Positions 1 through 5,375 of a stretch of DNA of 6,197 nucleotides are shown piece by piece; within the stretch, counting starts at the first letter, position 1, and each line of letters opens with the position of its first letter. The notes under the pieces were generated by a model. That model searched no databases. It worked only from the letters and a program-made list of their open reading frames with translations, and had not been told where the DNA came from. This stretch comes from Actinomycetales bacterium (lineage in GTDB: Bacteria; Actinomycetota; Actinomycetes; Mycobacteriales; Mycobacteriaceae). Where the stretch lies: contig DUOR01000314.1 of the NCBI GenBank assembly GCA_012838715.1, forward strand, positions 1 to 6,197, in the 5' to 3' direction. The position numbers and the translations under genes are program-made.

Positions 1-26
1 CCCTCCCCGCCACACGGTGGGGAGGG
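1..26. repeat. Perfect-stem hairpin at the window edge, possible terminator
   Basis: CCCTCCCCGCC at 1-11 pairs with GGTGGGGAGGG at 16-26 (one G-U pair) around an ACAC tetraloop, giving an 11-bp stem. No T-run follows on the plus strand, and the minus-strand downstream side lies outside the window. It may end a gene lying to the left, in convergent arrangement with phoU. The remaining bases 27-127 show nothing that I can support as a gene or site. Confidence 0.4.
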
Positions 27-127
27 GCCGTGGCCTTTGGCGTCCGCACGGCCAGCGAATCGCCGCGAGTCTCCGCGGGGCACCACGGGGCACCCGAAGG
101 CCCGCACCCCGCCGACCCCGGCGAACG

Positions 128-159
128 AAAAACCCGCCATCCGGGCGTGGATGGCGGGT
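128..159 (-). terminator. Rho-independent terminator of phoU
   Basis: Positions 132-142 and 149-159 form a perfect 11-bp inverted repeat (ACCCGCCATCC / GGATGGCGGGT) around a 6-nt loop. Read on the minus strand, the stem runs into five T residues (128-132) and then CG. It begins 45 bp after the phoU stop codon. Stem, loop and U-tract are all canonical, so phoU is very probably the last gene of its transcript. Confidence 0.9.
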
Positions 160-204
160 CACCGGTTCCCGCGGTGGCCGGGGCCGTGCGGGGGAGCGGC
201 CGGT

Positions 205-933
205 TTAGGTGTTGAAGTGGCGCTCCAGGTCGTTGAGGCGCTTCGTGATGGACGCGCGGCGCTCCTCGGTGTCCAGCTCGGCGAGGTAGTCGTCCTGCTT
301 GTAGCCCGTGGCCAGGTAGACGACGCGGGCGGCGACGGCCACGGCGTGGTCGGCGTACCGCTCGTAGTAGCGGCTCAGCAGGGTGACGTCCACGGTCTCG
401 GCCGGCGTGTGCGGCCAGTCCTCGGCGGTGGTGAGGGTGAAGAGGTGGCTGTGGATGTCGTCGATGGCGTCATCGTCGTCGTTGATCTTCAGGGCGCGGG
501 CGACGTCGTAGTCGATGAGGACCTGACGGGTGTCGTGCGTCATCTTGTCGGCGACGGTGGCCATCTCGCGGAAGTAGCCTTCGATCGGCTCCGGGACGGC
601 GGTGTTCGGGTGGCGGCGTCGCGCGATGTTCGCGATATGGACCGACAGGGCGCCCATGCGGGCCATGTCCTCGACGATGTAAATGCCGGACACCACCTGG
701 CGCAGGTCGCGGGCGACCGGCGCTTCGCGGGCCAGGAGCTCGAAGGCCCGGTCCTCCGCGATGACGCGGTACTCGTCGAGTTTGTCCAGGGAAGTCAAAA
801 CGGATTCGGCGGCCTGCAGGTCGGCCTCGAAAAGTGCCTTCGTGGCCGCACGGTGCATGCCGTGAACATGATCGCACATCACGATCAGGCCGTGGGCGAG
901 GTTGTCCATCTGTTCGCGGTAAACGGTGCGCAT
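205..933 (-). CDS. phoU: Phosphate-signalling regulator PhoU (PhoU/PhoY family)
   Basis: The 242-residue product is a cytoplasmic all-helical PhoU protein. In this family PhoU links the Pst phosphate transporter to the phosphate two-component system and dampens the starvation response. Two PhoU repeats are visible. The second carries the classical metal-site motif E191-R-Y-A-D195 in 'YYERYADHAVAVAARVV'. The first has E88-D-M-A-R92, with Arg where Asp is usual; I recall a similar change in mycobacterial PhoY proteins. Other family marks are 'FELLAREAPVARDLRQVVSG' at residues 64-83 and the acidic stretch 151-160 (NDDDDAIDDI). A basic/acidic tail of about 25 residues (218-242) extends beyond the mycobacterial length as I remember it. 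The ATG at 933 gives the family N-terminus (MRTVYREQ). No pst gene is present in the window on either side, and the gene ends in its own terminator. A -10-like element 8 nt upstream suggests that it is transcribed on its own with little or no leader. Confidence 0.95.
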   Translation of the reverse strand: MRTVYREQMDNLAHGLIVMCDHVHGMHRAATKALFEADLQAAESVLTSLDKLDEYRVIAEDRAFELLAREAPVARDLRQVVSGIYIVEDMARMGALSVHIANIARRRHPNTAVPEPIEGYFREMATVADKMTHDTRQVLIDYDVARALKINDDDDAIDDIHSHLFTLTTAEDWPHTPAETVDVTLLSRYYERYADHAVAVAARVVYLATGYKQDDYLAELDTEERRASITKRLNDLERHFNT

Positions 934-941
934 GTTTACCC

Positions 942-947
942 ATAGTA
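942..947 (-). promoter_or_regulatory. Candidate -10 element of phoU (near-leaderless start)
   Basis: On the minus strand TACTAT matches the actinobacterial TANNNT -10 consensus, and its end lies 8 nt before the phoU ATG. Transcription would therefore start at or within 1-2 nt of the start codon. No convincing Shine-Dalgarno sequence is present (only GGGTAAAC precedes the ATG), which fits a leaderless mRNA. No clear -35 is visible. This is inferred from sequence alone. Confidence 0.5.
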
Positions 948-993
948 GGAGTCGCCCGACGGTTTCGCCTGTTGGGAGAGGGGCTCCCGCCAG

Positions 994-1017
994 CTTTCGG
1001 TGAATCGCCCCCGAAAG
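994..1017. repeat. 7-bp inverted repeat between dus and phoU
   Basis: CTTTCGG (994-1000) and CCGAAAG (1011-1017) form a perfect inverted repeat with a 10-nt spacer. It lies about 45-75 bp upstream of the proposed phoU -10 element and 40 bp after the dus stop. It could be part of a dus 3' end structure, since no T-run follows, or an operator for phoU. The sequence does not decide between these. Confidence 0.45.
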
Positions 1018-1030
1018 TGCGGGGCGGACC

Positions 1031-1046
1031 CGGGGAAATACCCCCG
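1031..1046. repeat. Small GC hairpin just after the dus stop codon
   Basis: CGGGG (1031-1035) pairs with CCCCG (1042-1046) around a 6-nt AT-rich loop, 11 bp downstream of the dus stop. A second inverted repeat follows at 994-1017. Together they could stabilise or weakly terminate the dus transcript, but neither has a U-tract. Confidence 0.35.
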
Positions 1047-1057
1047 AACGGTGCGGG

Positions 1058-2236
1058 TTAACCGCCCGAATGCATCAAATCCGCTCCAGCGGGCACGGTT
1101 TCATCTTCGGGGTCGTTCAGCCAGCCCTCGGGGAGGACGACCTTTCCGGGTGAGCCCTGGCGGCCGCGGGCACCGTCGGCGTCGTCGGGGAGGGCGTCGG
1201 CGTGGGGGCCGTCGGCAAGCGGGGCGAGGATCTCGTCGAGGTCCGCGAGGGTGTTCACGCGGGCGAGGGAGGCGCGCACCTGGCCGCCGGTGGGGTAGCC
1301 GCGGAGGTACCAGCCGATGTGCTTGCGAAGGTCGCGGCAGCCGTACTCCTCGCCGTCCTGCTCGGTGAGGAGCTCGGCGTGGCGGCGGATGATGGCGGTG
1401 ACCTCGCGGAGGGTCGGCGGGGCGGGGACGTCGAGGCCGCGGAGTTCGGCGGACAGTTCGGCGAAGAGCCAGGGCCGGCCGAGGCAGCCGCGGCCGACGA
1501 CGACGCCGTCGCAGCCGGTTTCGTCCATCATGCGGCGGGCGTCGCCGGCGGCGAAGATGTCGCCGTTGCCGAGGACCGGCACGGACGCGTGGCCGGAGTC
1601 GACCATGTGGCGCTTCAGGCGGGTGATTTCGGACCAGTCGGCCTGGCCGGAGTAGCGCTGGGCTGCGGTGCGCGCGTGGAGGGCGACGGCCACGGCGCCT
1701 TCGTCGGCGGCGATGCGGCCGGCGTCGAGGTGCGTGTGGTGGTCGTCGTCGATGCCGATGCGGAACTTCACGGTGACGGGAATCTCGGCGGAACGCCCGG
1801 CGTCCTCGACGCCCTTGACGGCGGCGGCGACGATGTTGCCGAAAAGGCGGCGCTTGTACGGCAGCGCGGAACCGCCGCCGCGGCGGGTGACCTTGGGCAC
1901 GGGGCAGCCGAAGTTCATGTCGATGTGGTCGGCCATGCCCTGTTCGGCGACCTTGCGGGCGGCGCGGTACGTCCACTCGGGGTCGGTGGTGTAGAGCTGC
2001 AGGCTGCGCGGGTCCTCGTCGGGGGCGAAGGTGGTCATCCGCAGGGTCTTCTCGTTGTCCTCGACGAGGGGGCGGGCGGTGACCATTTCGCAGACGTAGA
2101 GGCCGGCGACGGTGCCCATGCGCTCGCGTTCCTGTTCGCGGCACAGGGTGCGGAACGCCATGTTCGTCACGCCCGCCATGGGGGCGAGCACGACGGGGGA
2201 TTCGAGCTGGTGGGGGCCGATGCGCAGGTCTGTCAC
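1058..2236 (-). CDS. dus: tRNA-dihydrouridine synthase, DusB-like
   Basis: This 392-residue flavoenzyme belongs to the Dus family, which uses FMN and NADPH to reduce specific uridines in the tRNA D-loop. The TIM-barrel start 'VVLAPMAGVTNMAFRTLC' lies at residues 15-32. The catalytic motif N108-F-G-C111-P has the conserved Cys that protonates the uridine, followed by 'GGGSAL' at 120-125. 'HART' (187-190), 'VLGNGDI' (221-227) and 'VVVGRGCLGRPW' (245-256) form the flavin phosphate site. The C-terminal helical tRNA-binding domain includes 'RKHIGWYLRG' (304-313). An insertion at about 34-45 and a Pro/Asp-rich tail of about 50 residues (343-392) make it longer than E. coli DusB (about 321); I recall that actinobacterial members share this. 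The GTG at 2236 was chosen because it yields MTDLRIG directly before the first barrel strand. The only nearby ATG opens a 3-codon frame that stops across this GTG. The open frame continues far upstream antisense to the CoA-transferase, but that part has no Dus similarity. Confidence 0.94.
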   Translation of the reverse strand: MTDLRIGPHQLESPVVLAPMAGVTNMAFRTLCREQERERMGTVAGLYVCEMVTARPLVEDNEKTLRMTTFAPDEDPRSLQLYTTDPEWTYRAARKVAEQGMADHIDMNFGCPVPKVTRRGGGSALPYKRRLFGNIVAAAVKGVEDAGRSAEIPVTVKFRIGIDDDHHTHLDAGRIAADEGAVAVALHARTAAQRYSGQADWSEITRLKRHMVDSGHASVPVLGNGDIFAAGDARRMMDETGCDGVVVGRGCLGRPWLFAELSAELRGLDVPAPPTLREVTAIIRRHAELLTEQDGEEYGCRDLRKHIGWYLRGYPTGGQVRASLARVNTLADLDEILAPLADGPHADALPDDADGARGRQGSPGKVVLPEGWLNDPEDETVPAGADLMHSGG

Positions 2237-2242
2237 GTGGGC

Positions 2243-2248
2243 ATTGTC
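2243..2248 (-). promoter_or_regulatory. Candidate extended -10 of dus (leaderless GTG)
   Basis: On the minus strand TGC-GACAAT resembles an extended -10 (TGn plus a hexamer ending AAT) and finishes 6 nt before the dus GTG. The transcript would therefore begin at or next to the start codon. No Shine-Dalgarno sequence precedes the GTG, in agreement with leaderless translation. The -35 position is a poor match (TTCGCC, 17 bp upstream). Confidence 0.4.
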
Positions 2249-2265
2249 GCACCGGGCGGGGTGGG

Positions 2266-2277
2266 GGCGAAATCGCC
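2266..2277. repeat. Inverted repeat over the dus -35 position
   Basis: GGCGA-AA-TCGCC is a 12-bp inverted repeat (5-bp arms, 2-bp spacer). It lies 18-29 bp upstream of the proposed dus -10 element, where a -35-binding or repressor contact would fall. At this G+C content such short palindromes arise by chance, so this is only a candidate operator. Confidence 0.25.
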
Positions 2278-2384
2278 GTGCGCGGGCGACGTGCCGTTTC
2301 CGTCGCCGTGGGTGCTTTCCGACGGGGTGGTTTCGCGTTCGCCCAGGTAAGCGGGTGTGAAGTCGCCGGAAAATTCCCCCCACA

Positions 2385-2430
2385 GTGGCGTGGGCCACAA
2401 AATTTAGTATCTTGAGTGAAGATGTATTAA
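2385..2430 (+). promoter_or_regulatory. AT-rich promoter region of the CoA-transferase gene
   Basis: Bases 2398-2430 are the only clearly AT-rich stretch of the window. They contain TAGTAT (2405-2410), a full TANNNT -10 match, and a second possible element TATTAA (2425-2430). Just upstream, GTGGC (2385-2389) and GCCAC (2394-2398) form a 5-bp inverted repeat with a 4-nt spacer, at the expected -35/-20 position. No good -35 hexamer is visible. From TAGTAT the leader would be about 48 nt. The inverted repeat could be an operator, but I recognise no known regulator site. Confidence 0.5.
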
Positions 2431-2451
2431 CCAAAGCCCTGCACCACTCCC

Positions 2452-2458
2452 GGAAGGA
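2452..2458 (+). promoter_or_regulatory. Shine-Dalgarno site fixing the GTG start of the CoA-transferase
   Basis: GGAAGGA ends 6 nt before the GTG at 2465. It is the only good ribosome-binding site near the gene's 5' end. The in-frame stop TGA at 2417-2419 and the absence of another in-frame ATG or GTG in between settle the start. Confidence 0.8.
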
Positions 2459-2464
2459 TCGCCA

Positions 2465-3760
2465 GTGCACGACCATCTTGATCTCGCCCCCGAAGCCCTG
2501 CTGGATCACGTCAAGCCCGGCACGAAGCTCCTCGTGCCGATTGCCGCGGGTGAGCCGCCGGCCCTGCTCGACGCACTGGACGCCAACGCCGAACAGCTGG
2601 AGAACGTTCAGGTCATCCAGATGCTGGGCGCCGGCTCCCGCGCGTACCAGCGCGGCGAGTACCCCGGCAAGCTCGAGTCCGCCGATCTCTTCCTCGGCGG
2701 CGAGACCCGCAAGCTGCAGGCCCAGGGCACCATCGAGTACATCCCGACGAACTTCTCCGGCATCCCGGAGCTCGTCCGCGAGCACATCAAGCCGGACATC
2801 CTCATCTGCTCCGTGTCCGAGCCGGACGACCACGGCTTCATGTCGCTGGGCCTGTCCGCCGACTACTGCGTGCAGTTCATCGGCAAGCTGCCGATCTTCG
2901 TCGAGATCAACCCGGGCATCCCGCACACCTACGGCTCCAACCAGATCCACGTTTCCCAGGTCGTCGGCGGCACCCGCACCGACACCCCGGTCATGGAGGC
3001 CCCGCCGGTCGTCGCCGAGCCGGGTTCGGCGGACTACACCATCGCCGAGATCGTCGCCGAGGAGATCCGCGACAACGACTGCCTGCAGGTCGGCCACGGC
3101 CGCCTGCCCAACGCCATCCTGTCGATGCTGAAGGACCGCAAGGACCTGGGCGTCCACACCGAGCTGATGTCCGACGGCGTCATGGACCTCATCGAGGCCG
3201 GCGCGGTCACCGGCATGAGCAAGCGTTTCCACCAGCGCCAGGTGGTCTCCACCTTCATCATGGGCACCCAGAAGCTGTACAAGTGGCTCGACCACAACCC
3301 GGTCGTGAACATGCTGCCCGTCGACCAGACCAACGACCCGTACCTGATCGGCCTCGAGCCGAACATGGTGTCCGTCAACGCCACCACCCAGGTCGACCTG
3401 CTTGGCCAGGCGGCGTCCGAGACCGTCGGCGGCAAGTTCTTCTCCGGCTCCGGCGGCCAGCTGGACTTCGCCATCGGCGCCCGCCGCTCCGAGGGCGGCC
3501 GCGGTTACATCGTGACCCCGTCGCAGACCCGCCACGGCCAGTCCCGCATCTCCGCGACGCTGCCGCCGAACTCCCCGGTGACCACGCACAAGAACTTCAT
3601 CGACAACGTCGTCACCGAGCACGGCATCGCCCGCCTGCGCGGCACCAACCACTCGCAGCGCGCCCTGCGCCTCATCGACATCGCGGCGCCGGAGCACCGC
3701 GAGGACCTGCTGCGCGAGGCCCGCGAGTACAACATCATCTCCCGTCTGGTCCAGCGCTAA
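2465..3760 (+). CDS. Acetyl-CoA hydrolase/CoA-transferase family, Cat2/AbfT (4-hydroxybutyrate) type
   Basis: The 431-residue product belongs to the class I CoA-transferases that move CoA between an acyl-CoA and acetate or another carboxylate through a glutamyl-CoA intermediate. Length and motifs fit the 4-hydroxybutyrate CoA-transferase branch (about 430-440 residues) better than the roughly 500-residue acetyl-CoA hydrolase/succinyl-CoA:acetate branch. Visible blocks are 'AAGEPPALLDAL' (27-38), 'SEPDDHGFMSLGLSADY' (118-134), and 'LGVHTELMSDGVMDL' (228-242), where E233 aligns with the catalytic Glu. Also present are the Gly-rich CoA loop 'FSGSGGQLDFAIGAR' (326-340) and 'VVTEHGIARLRG' (382-393). 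The start is GTG with a good ribosome-binding site. Codon choice is almost uniformly the preferred C-ending set, which suggests good expression. It is transcribed alone, divergently from dus, and ends before a strong hairpin. Activity could be on butyrate, propionate, 4-hydroxybutyrate or succinate with acetate; the substrate cannot be read from the sequence. No other short-chain acid genes lie nearby. Confidence 0.88.
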   Translation: MHDHLDLAPEALLDHVKPGTKLLVPIAAGEPPALLDALDANAEQLENVQVIQMLGAGSRAYQRGEYPGKLESADLFLGGETRKLQAQGTIEYIPTNFSGIPELVREHIKPDILICSVSEPDDHGFMSLGLSADYCVQFIGKLPIFVEINPGIPHTYGSNQIHVSQVVGGTRTDTPVMEAPPVVAEPGSADYTIAEIVAEEIRDNDCLQVGHGRLPNAILSMLKDRKDLGVHTELMSDGVMDLIEAGAVTGMSKRFHQRQVVSTFIMGTQKLYKWLDHNPVVNMLPVDQTNDPYLIGLEPNMVSVNATTQVDLLGQAASETVGGKFFSGSGGQLDFAIGARRSEGGRGYIVTPSQTRHGQSRISATLPPNSPVTTHKNFIDNVVTEHGIARLRGTNHSQRALRLIDIAAPEHREDLLREAREYNIISRLVQR

Positions 3761-3761
3761 G

Positions 3762-3789
3762 CCCGCCGGACCCCGGCCGGGCCGGCGGG
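3762..3789 (+). terminator. GC hairpin directly after the CoA-transferase stop
   Basis: CCCGCCGG (3762-3769) and CCGGCGGG (3782-3789) form a perfect 8-bp stem starting 2 nt after the stop codon. The loop contains the self-complementary CCCGGCCGGG. There is no T-run, so it may protect the 3' end or help termination together with the next hairpin. Confidence 0.5.
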
Positions 3790-3822
3790 ACACCGCCCCG
3801 GCCCGCGAGGGTTAATCGCCGG

Positions 3823-3860
3823 AAGCCCCGGCCGTTTGCATCCGCAAGCGGCCGGGGCTT
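3823..3860. terminator. Bidirectional terminator between convergent genes
   Basis: AAGCCCCGGCCG (3823-3834) pairs perfectly with CGGCCGGGGCTT (3849-3860). The pairing continues inward through one T-G pair and TTGC/GCAA to an ATCC tetraloop, for a 17-bp stem in all. The arms end in AA and TT, so a short U-run (TTT on plus, TT on minus) follows in both directions. It lies 62 bp after the CoA-transferase and 17 bp after the stop of the minus-strand operon, the expected place for a shared terminator. Confidence 0.8.
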
Positions 3861-3877
3861 TCCGCGTGCGCGGGGCC

Positions 3878-4366
3878 TCAGACGTCCGCGGCGCCGTCCG
3901 TGGCCGCGCCGCCGAGTTCGAGCAACAGCTCGTCGAGTTCGTCGGCGCCGCCGACGCGGTAGGCGATCCAGTCGCGGCTCATGCCGGGCCCCGAACCGAC
4001 CGGGCCCGAACCATCGCCGTCCGGGCCGCCGCTTGTGCCGTCACCGCCCGAATCATCGCCGTCCGGGCTGTCCTGACCGCCCGCGTACTTCGCTTCCGCG
4101 GTCTCGGCCTCGGTGCGCCATTCGTCGCGGAGGTCCGTGAGGAGGGGAGCGGGGGAGGAGTCGTCGGGAAGCTTCTTCAGCGCGCGGAGGAGTTCGCCGA
4201 GGGCGGCGACGCGGCCCTCGGCGAGTTTCCCGGCGGGGAAGCTGACGCCGCTGCGGGCGAGGGCGCAGGCGGACACCCCGCCGCTGAGGGACTGCCACTG
4301 GTGGAGGGCGGCGGCGCGGCGGTCGGTGGCGCGCCGGTGGAGGTGGGGCCGTGCGGAATCGGTCAT
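3878..4366 (-). CDS. Hypothetical protein with acidic Gly/Asp/Ser linker
   Basis: I do not recognise this 162-residue protein. Residues 1-95 look helical and Ala/Arg/Leu-rich ('RVAALGELLRALKKL' at 52-66, 'LLTDLRDEWRTEAETAEAKY' at 75-94). Residues 96-128 are a low-complexity linker of Gly, Asp, Ser and Pro. A short conserved-looking end follows, 'MSRDWIAYRVGGADELDELL' (129-148). There is no signal peptide, membrane segment or Cys/His metal motif, so it is probably cytoplasmic. The linker contains an in-frame 42-bp (14-codon) duplication. The ATG at 4366 lies 7 bp after the stop of the CDF gene in a G-rich stretch (GGGGGATGATGGGGG), so it is probably translated from the same mRNA. It is the last gene of the operon. 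A role with the CDF/lipoprotein pair is suggested only by position. Confidence 0.75.
   Translation of the reverse strand: MTDSARPHLHRRATDRRAAALHQWQSLSGGVSACALARSGVSFPAGKLAEGRVAALGELLRALKKLPDDSSPAPLLTDLRDEWRTEAETAEAKYAGGQDSPDGDDSGGDGTSGGPDGDGSGPVGSGPGMSRDWIAYRVGGADELDELLLELGGAATDGAADV
4004..4068. repeat. In-frame 23-bp direct repeat, period 42 bp
   Basis: Positions 4004-4026 and 4046-4068 are 23-bp copies differing at one base (C4011 versus T4053). The 42-bp period keeps the reading frame and yields the duplicated peptide PDGD-(D/G)-SG in the linker of the hypothetical protein. It looks like a recent slippage or tandem duplication and may vary in length between strains. Confidence 0.8.
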
Positions 4367-4373
4367 GCCCCCA

Positions 4374-5375
4374 TCATCCCCCGGCCAGCTGCGCGGGCAA
4401 CTCCCGGACGGGGACGACGACCACGTCGTGGACGCGCCAGTCGACGCCGCGGAGCCGGGTGCGGGCGTCCTCGAGCTCCGCGACGGTGGGGGCGTGGCCG
4501 GGTCCGGGGACGACGAACATCTCCACGTGCAGGACGTGGCCCTCCTCGCGGACGCGGGCGGCGGCGCGGCCCACCCACGGCAGAGCCGCGGCGGTGGCGT
4601 CGAGGTCGCCCAGGACGGGGTTCGGTTCGCCCTCCAGGGTGCCGGCGCGGGTGTCCATGAGGTCGCGGATTCCGGTGCGCAGGTTGCGCACGCCGTCGCC
4701 GATGATGGACACGGCGACGACGATGGCGGCGGCCGCGTCGGCCCACCACAGGCCCACGCCCACGCCGAGGACGCCGACGGAGGTGCCGAGCGCCGTGCTC
4801 CAGTCCGCCTTGTTCATGTCGGCGTCGGCGTAGAGGACCTTGTCGTGGAGCCGCCGGGCGAGCCTGAGTTTCATCCGGCCCAGGATGACGGGGACGACGC
4901 CGGTGAACGCCATCGCGGCGACCATCAGCCAGCCCGCCCAGATGGCGTGGCCGAACAGCACGGTGACGCCGATGGGCGGCTTCTCCAGGTTGATGAGAGC
5001 CAGTGCGGATTCACCGAAAAGGATGAGGCCCATCACCAGCAGCGCGGTCGCGGCGACCACGTGCGCCACGTCGATGGCCCGGTGCCGGCCGTAGGGGAAC
5101 CTGGCGGTGGCGGCGGTGCGGCTGATGCGCACGGCGATAAGGAACGCGATGGGCGGCAGCAGCGTCAGCGCGTCCTCGATCCACGCCGCCCGCATCGCCT
5201 GCGACTGGCCGGCGACGACGCCGACGACCAGCAGCGCCACGCAGGTGTACCCGATGCTGAACCATTCCAGCCGCACCGCCGAACGCAGCGCGCGCCGCTG
5301 TTCGTCCGGCAGGTGCGCGGTGCTTTCCGACGCCGTCCCGCGGCGGCCGGCCGTTCGTCCCGCGCCGCCGCTCAT
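4374..5375 (-). CDS. Cation diffusion facilitator (CDF)-type membrane transporter, non-canonical metal site
   Basis: The 333-residue membrane protein has the CDF layout. Six likely helices lie at about 39-57, 65-84, 103-127, 136-165, 193-211 and 213-229, and a cytoplasmic domain at about 245-328 ends with 'HVLHVEMFVVPGPGHAPTVAELEDA' and 'VDWRVHDVVVVPV'. CDF proteins export Zn, Fe, Mn, Co or Cd by proton antiport using a DxxxD site on helix 2 and H/DxxxD on helix 5. Here helix 2 reads E67-D68-A-L-T-L72, with Leu at the second ligand. Helix 5 reads 'LYADADMNKADW', with M187 at the usual His/Asp and only D191 kept, although D184 and D186 lie close by. There is no His-rich loop between helices 4 and 5. 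I recall homologues in other bacteria with the same 'YADADMNKADW' signature, so this seems a stable branch rather than decay. The ATG at 5375 overlaps the preceding TGA (ATGA), so translation is coupled. Longer upstream frames run through the lipoprotein gene without similarity. Confidence 0.88.
   Translation of the reverse strand: MSGGAGRTAGRRGTASESTAHLPDEQRRALRSAVRLEWFSIGYTCVALLVVGVVAGQSQAMRAAWIEDALTLLPPIAFLIAVRISRTAATARFPYGRHRAIDVAHVVAATALLVMGLILFGESALALINLEKPPIGVTVLFGHAIWAGWLMVAAMAFTGVVPVILGRMKLRLARRLHDKVLYADADMNKADWSTALGTSVGVLGVGVGLWWADAAAAIVVAVSIIGDGVRNLRTGIRDLMDTRAGTLEGEPNPVLGDLDATAAALPWVGRAAARVREEGHVLHVEMFVVPGPGHAPTVAELEDARTRLRGVDWRVHDVVVVPVRELPAQLAGG

Noticed and set aside
70..100. 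Tandem GGGGCACC copies
   Set aside because: Two short GC-rich copies with no further structure; too short to call a repeat element.
37..945. Plus-strand 302-codon open frame
   Set aside because: It is antisense to phoU and runs through the phoU terminator hairpin, with no domain signature.
2300..2325. CCGTCG / CGACGG inverted repeat with 14-nt spacer
   Set aside because: Six-base arms with a long spacer are expected by chance at about 70% G+C, and it aligns with no promoter element.
1202..2350. Plus-strand 382-codon open frame
   Set aside because: It lies antisense to dus and has the same Gly/Val/Ala/Asp shadow composition, with no ribosome-binding site and no recognisable domain.
2385..3131. 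Plus-strand 248-codon frame overlapping the CoA-transferase
   Set aside because: It is offset from the homologous frame, becomes Ser/Arg/Pro-rich and starts upstream of the likely transcription start.
2237..3793. Minus-strand frame open for more than 500 codons upstream of and in frame with dus, antisense to the CoA-transferase
   Set aside because: The CoA-transferase on the plus strand has clear homology. The antisense frame is a by-product of C-ending codons at high G+C, shows low-complexity Val/Asp/Gly/Leu composition and no Dus similarity.
4363..4749. Arg-rich minus-strand frame within the CDF gene
   Set aside because: Its composition is typical of an out-of-frame reading of GC-rich coding sequence, and the CDF frame there is homologous.
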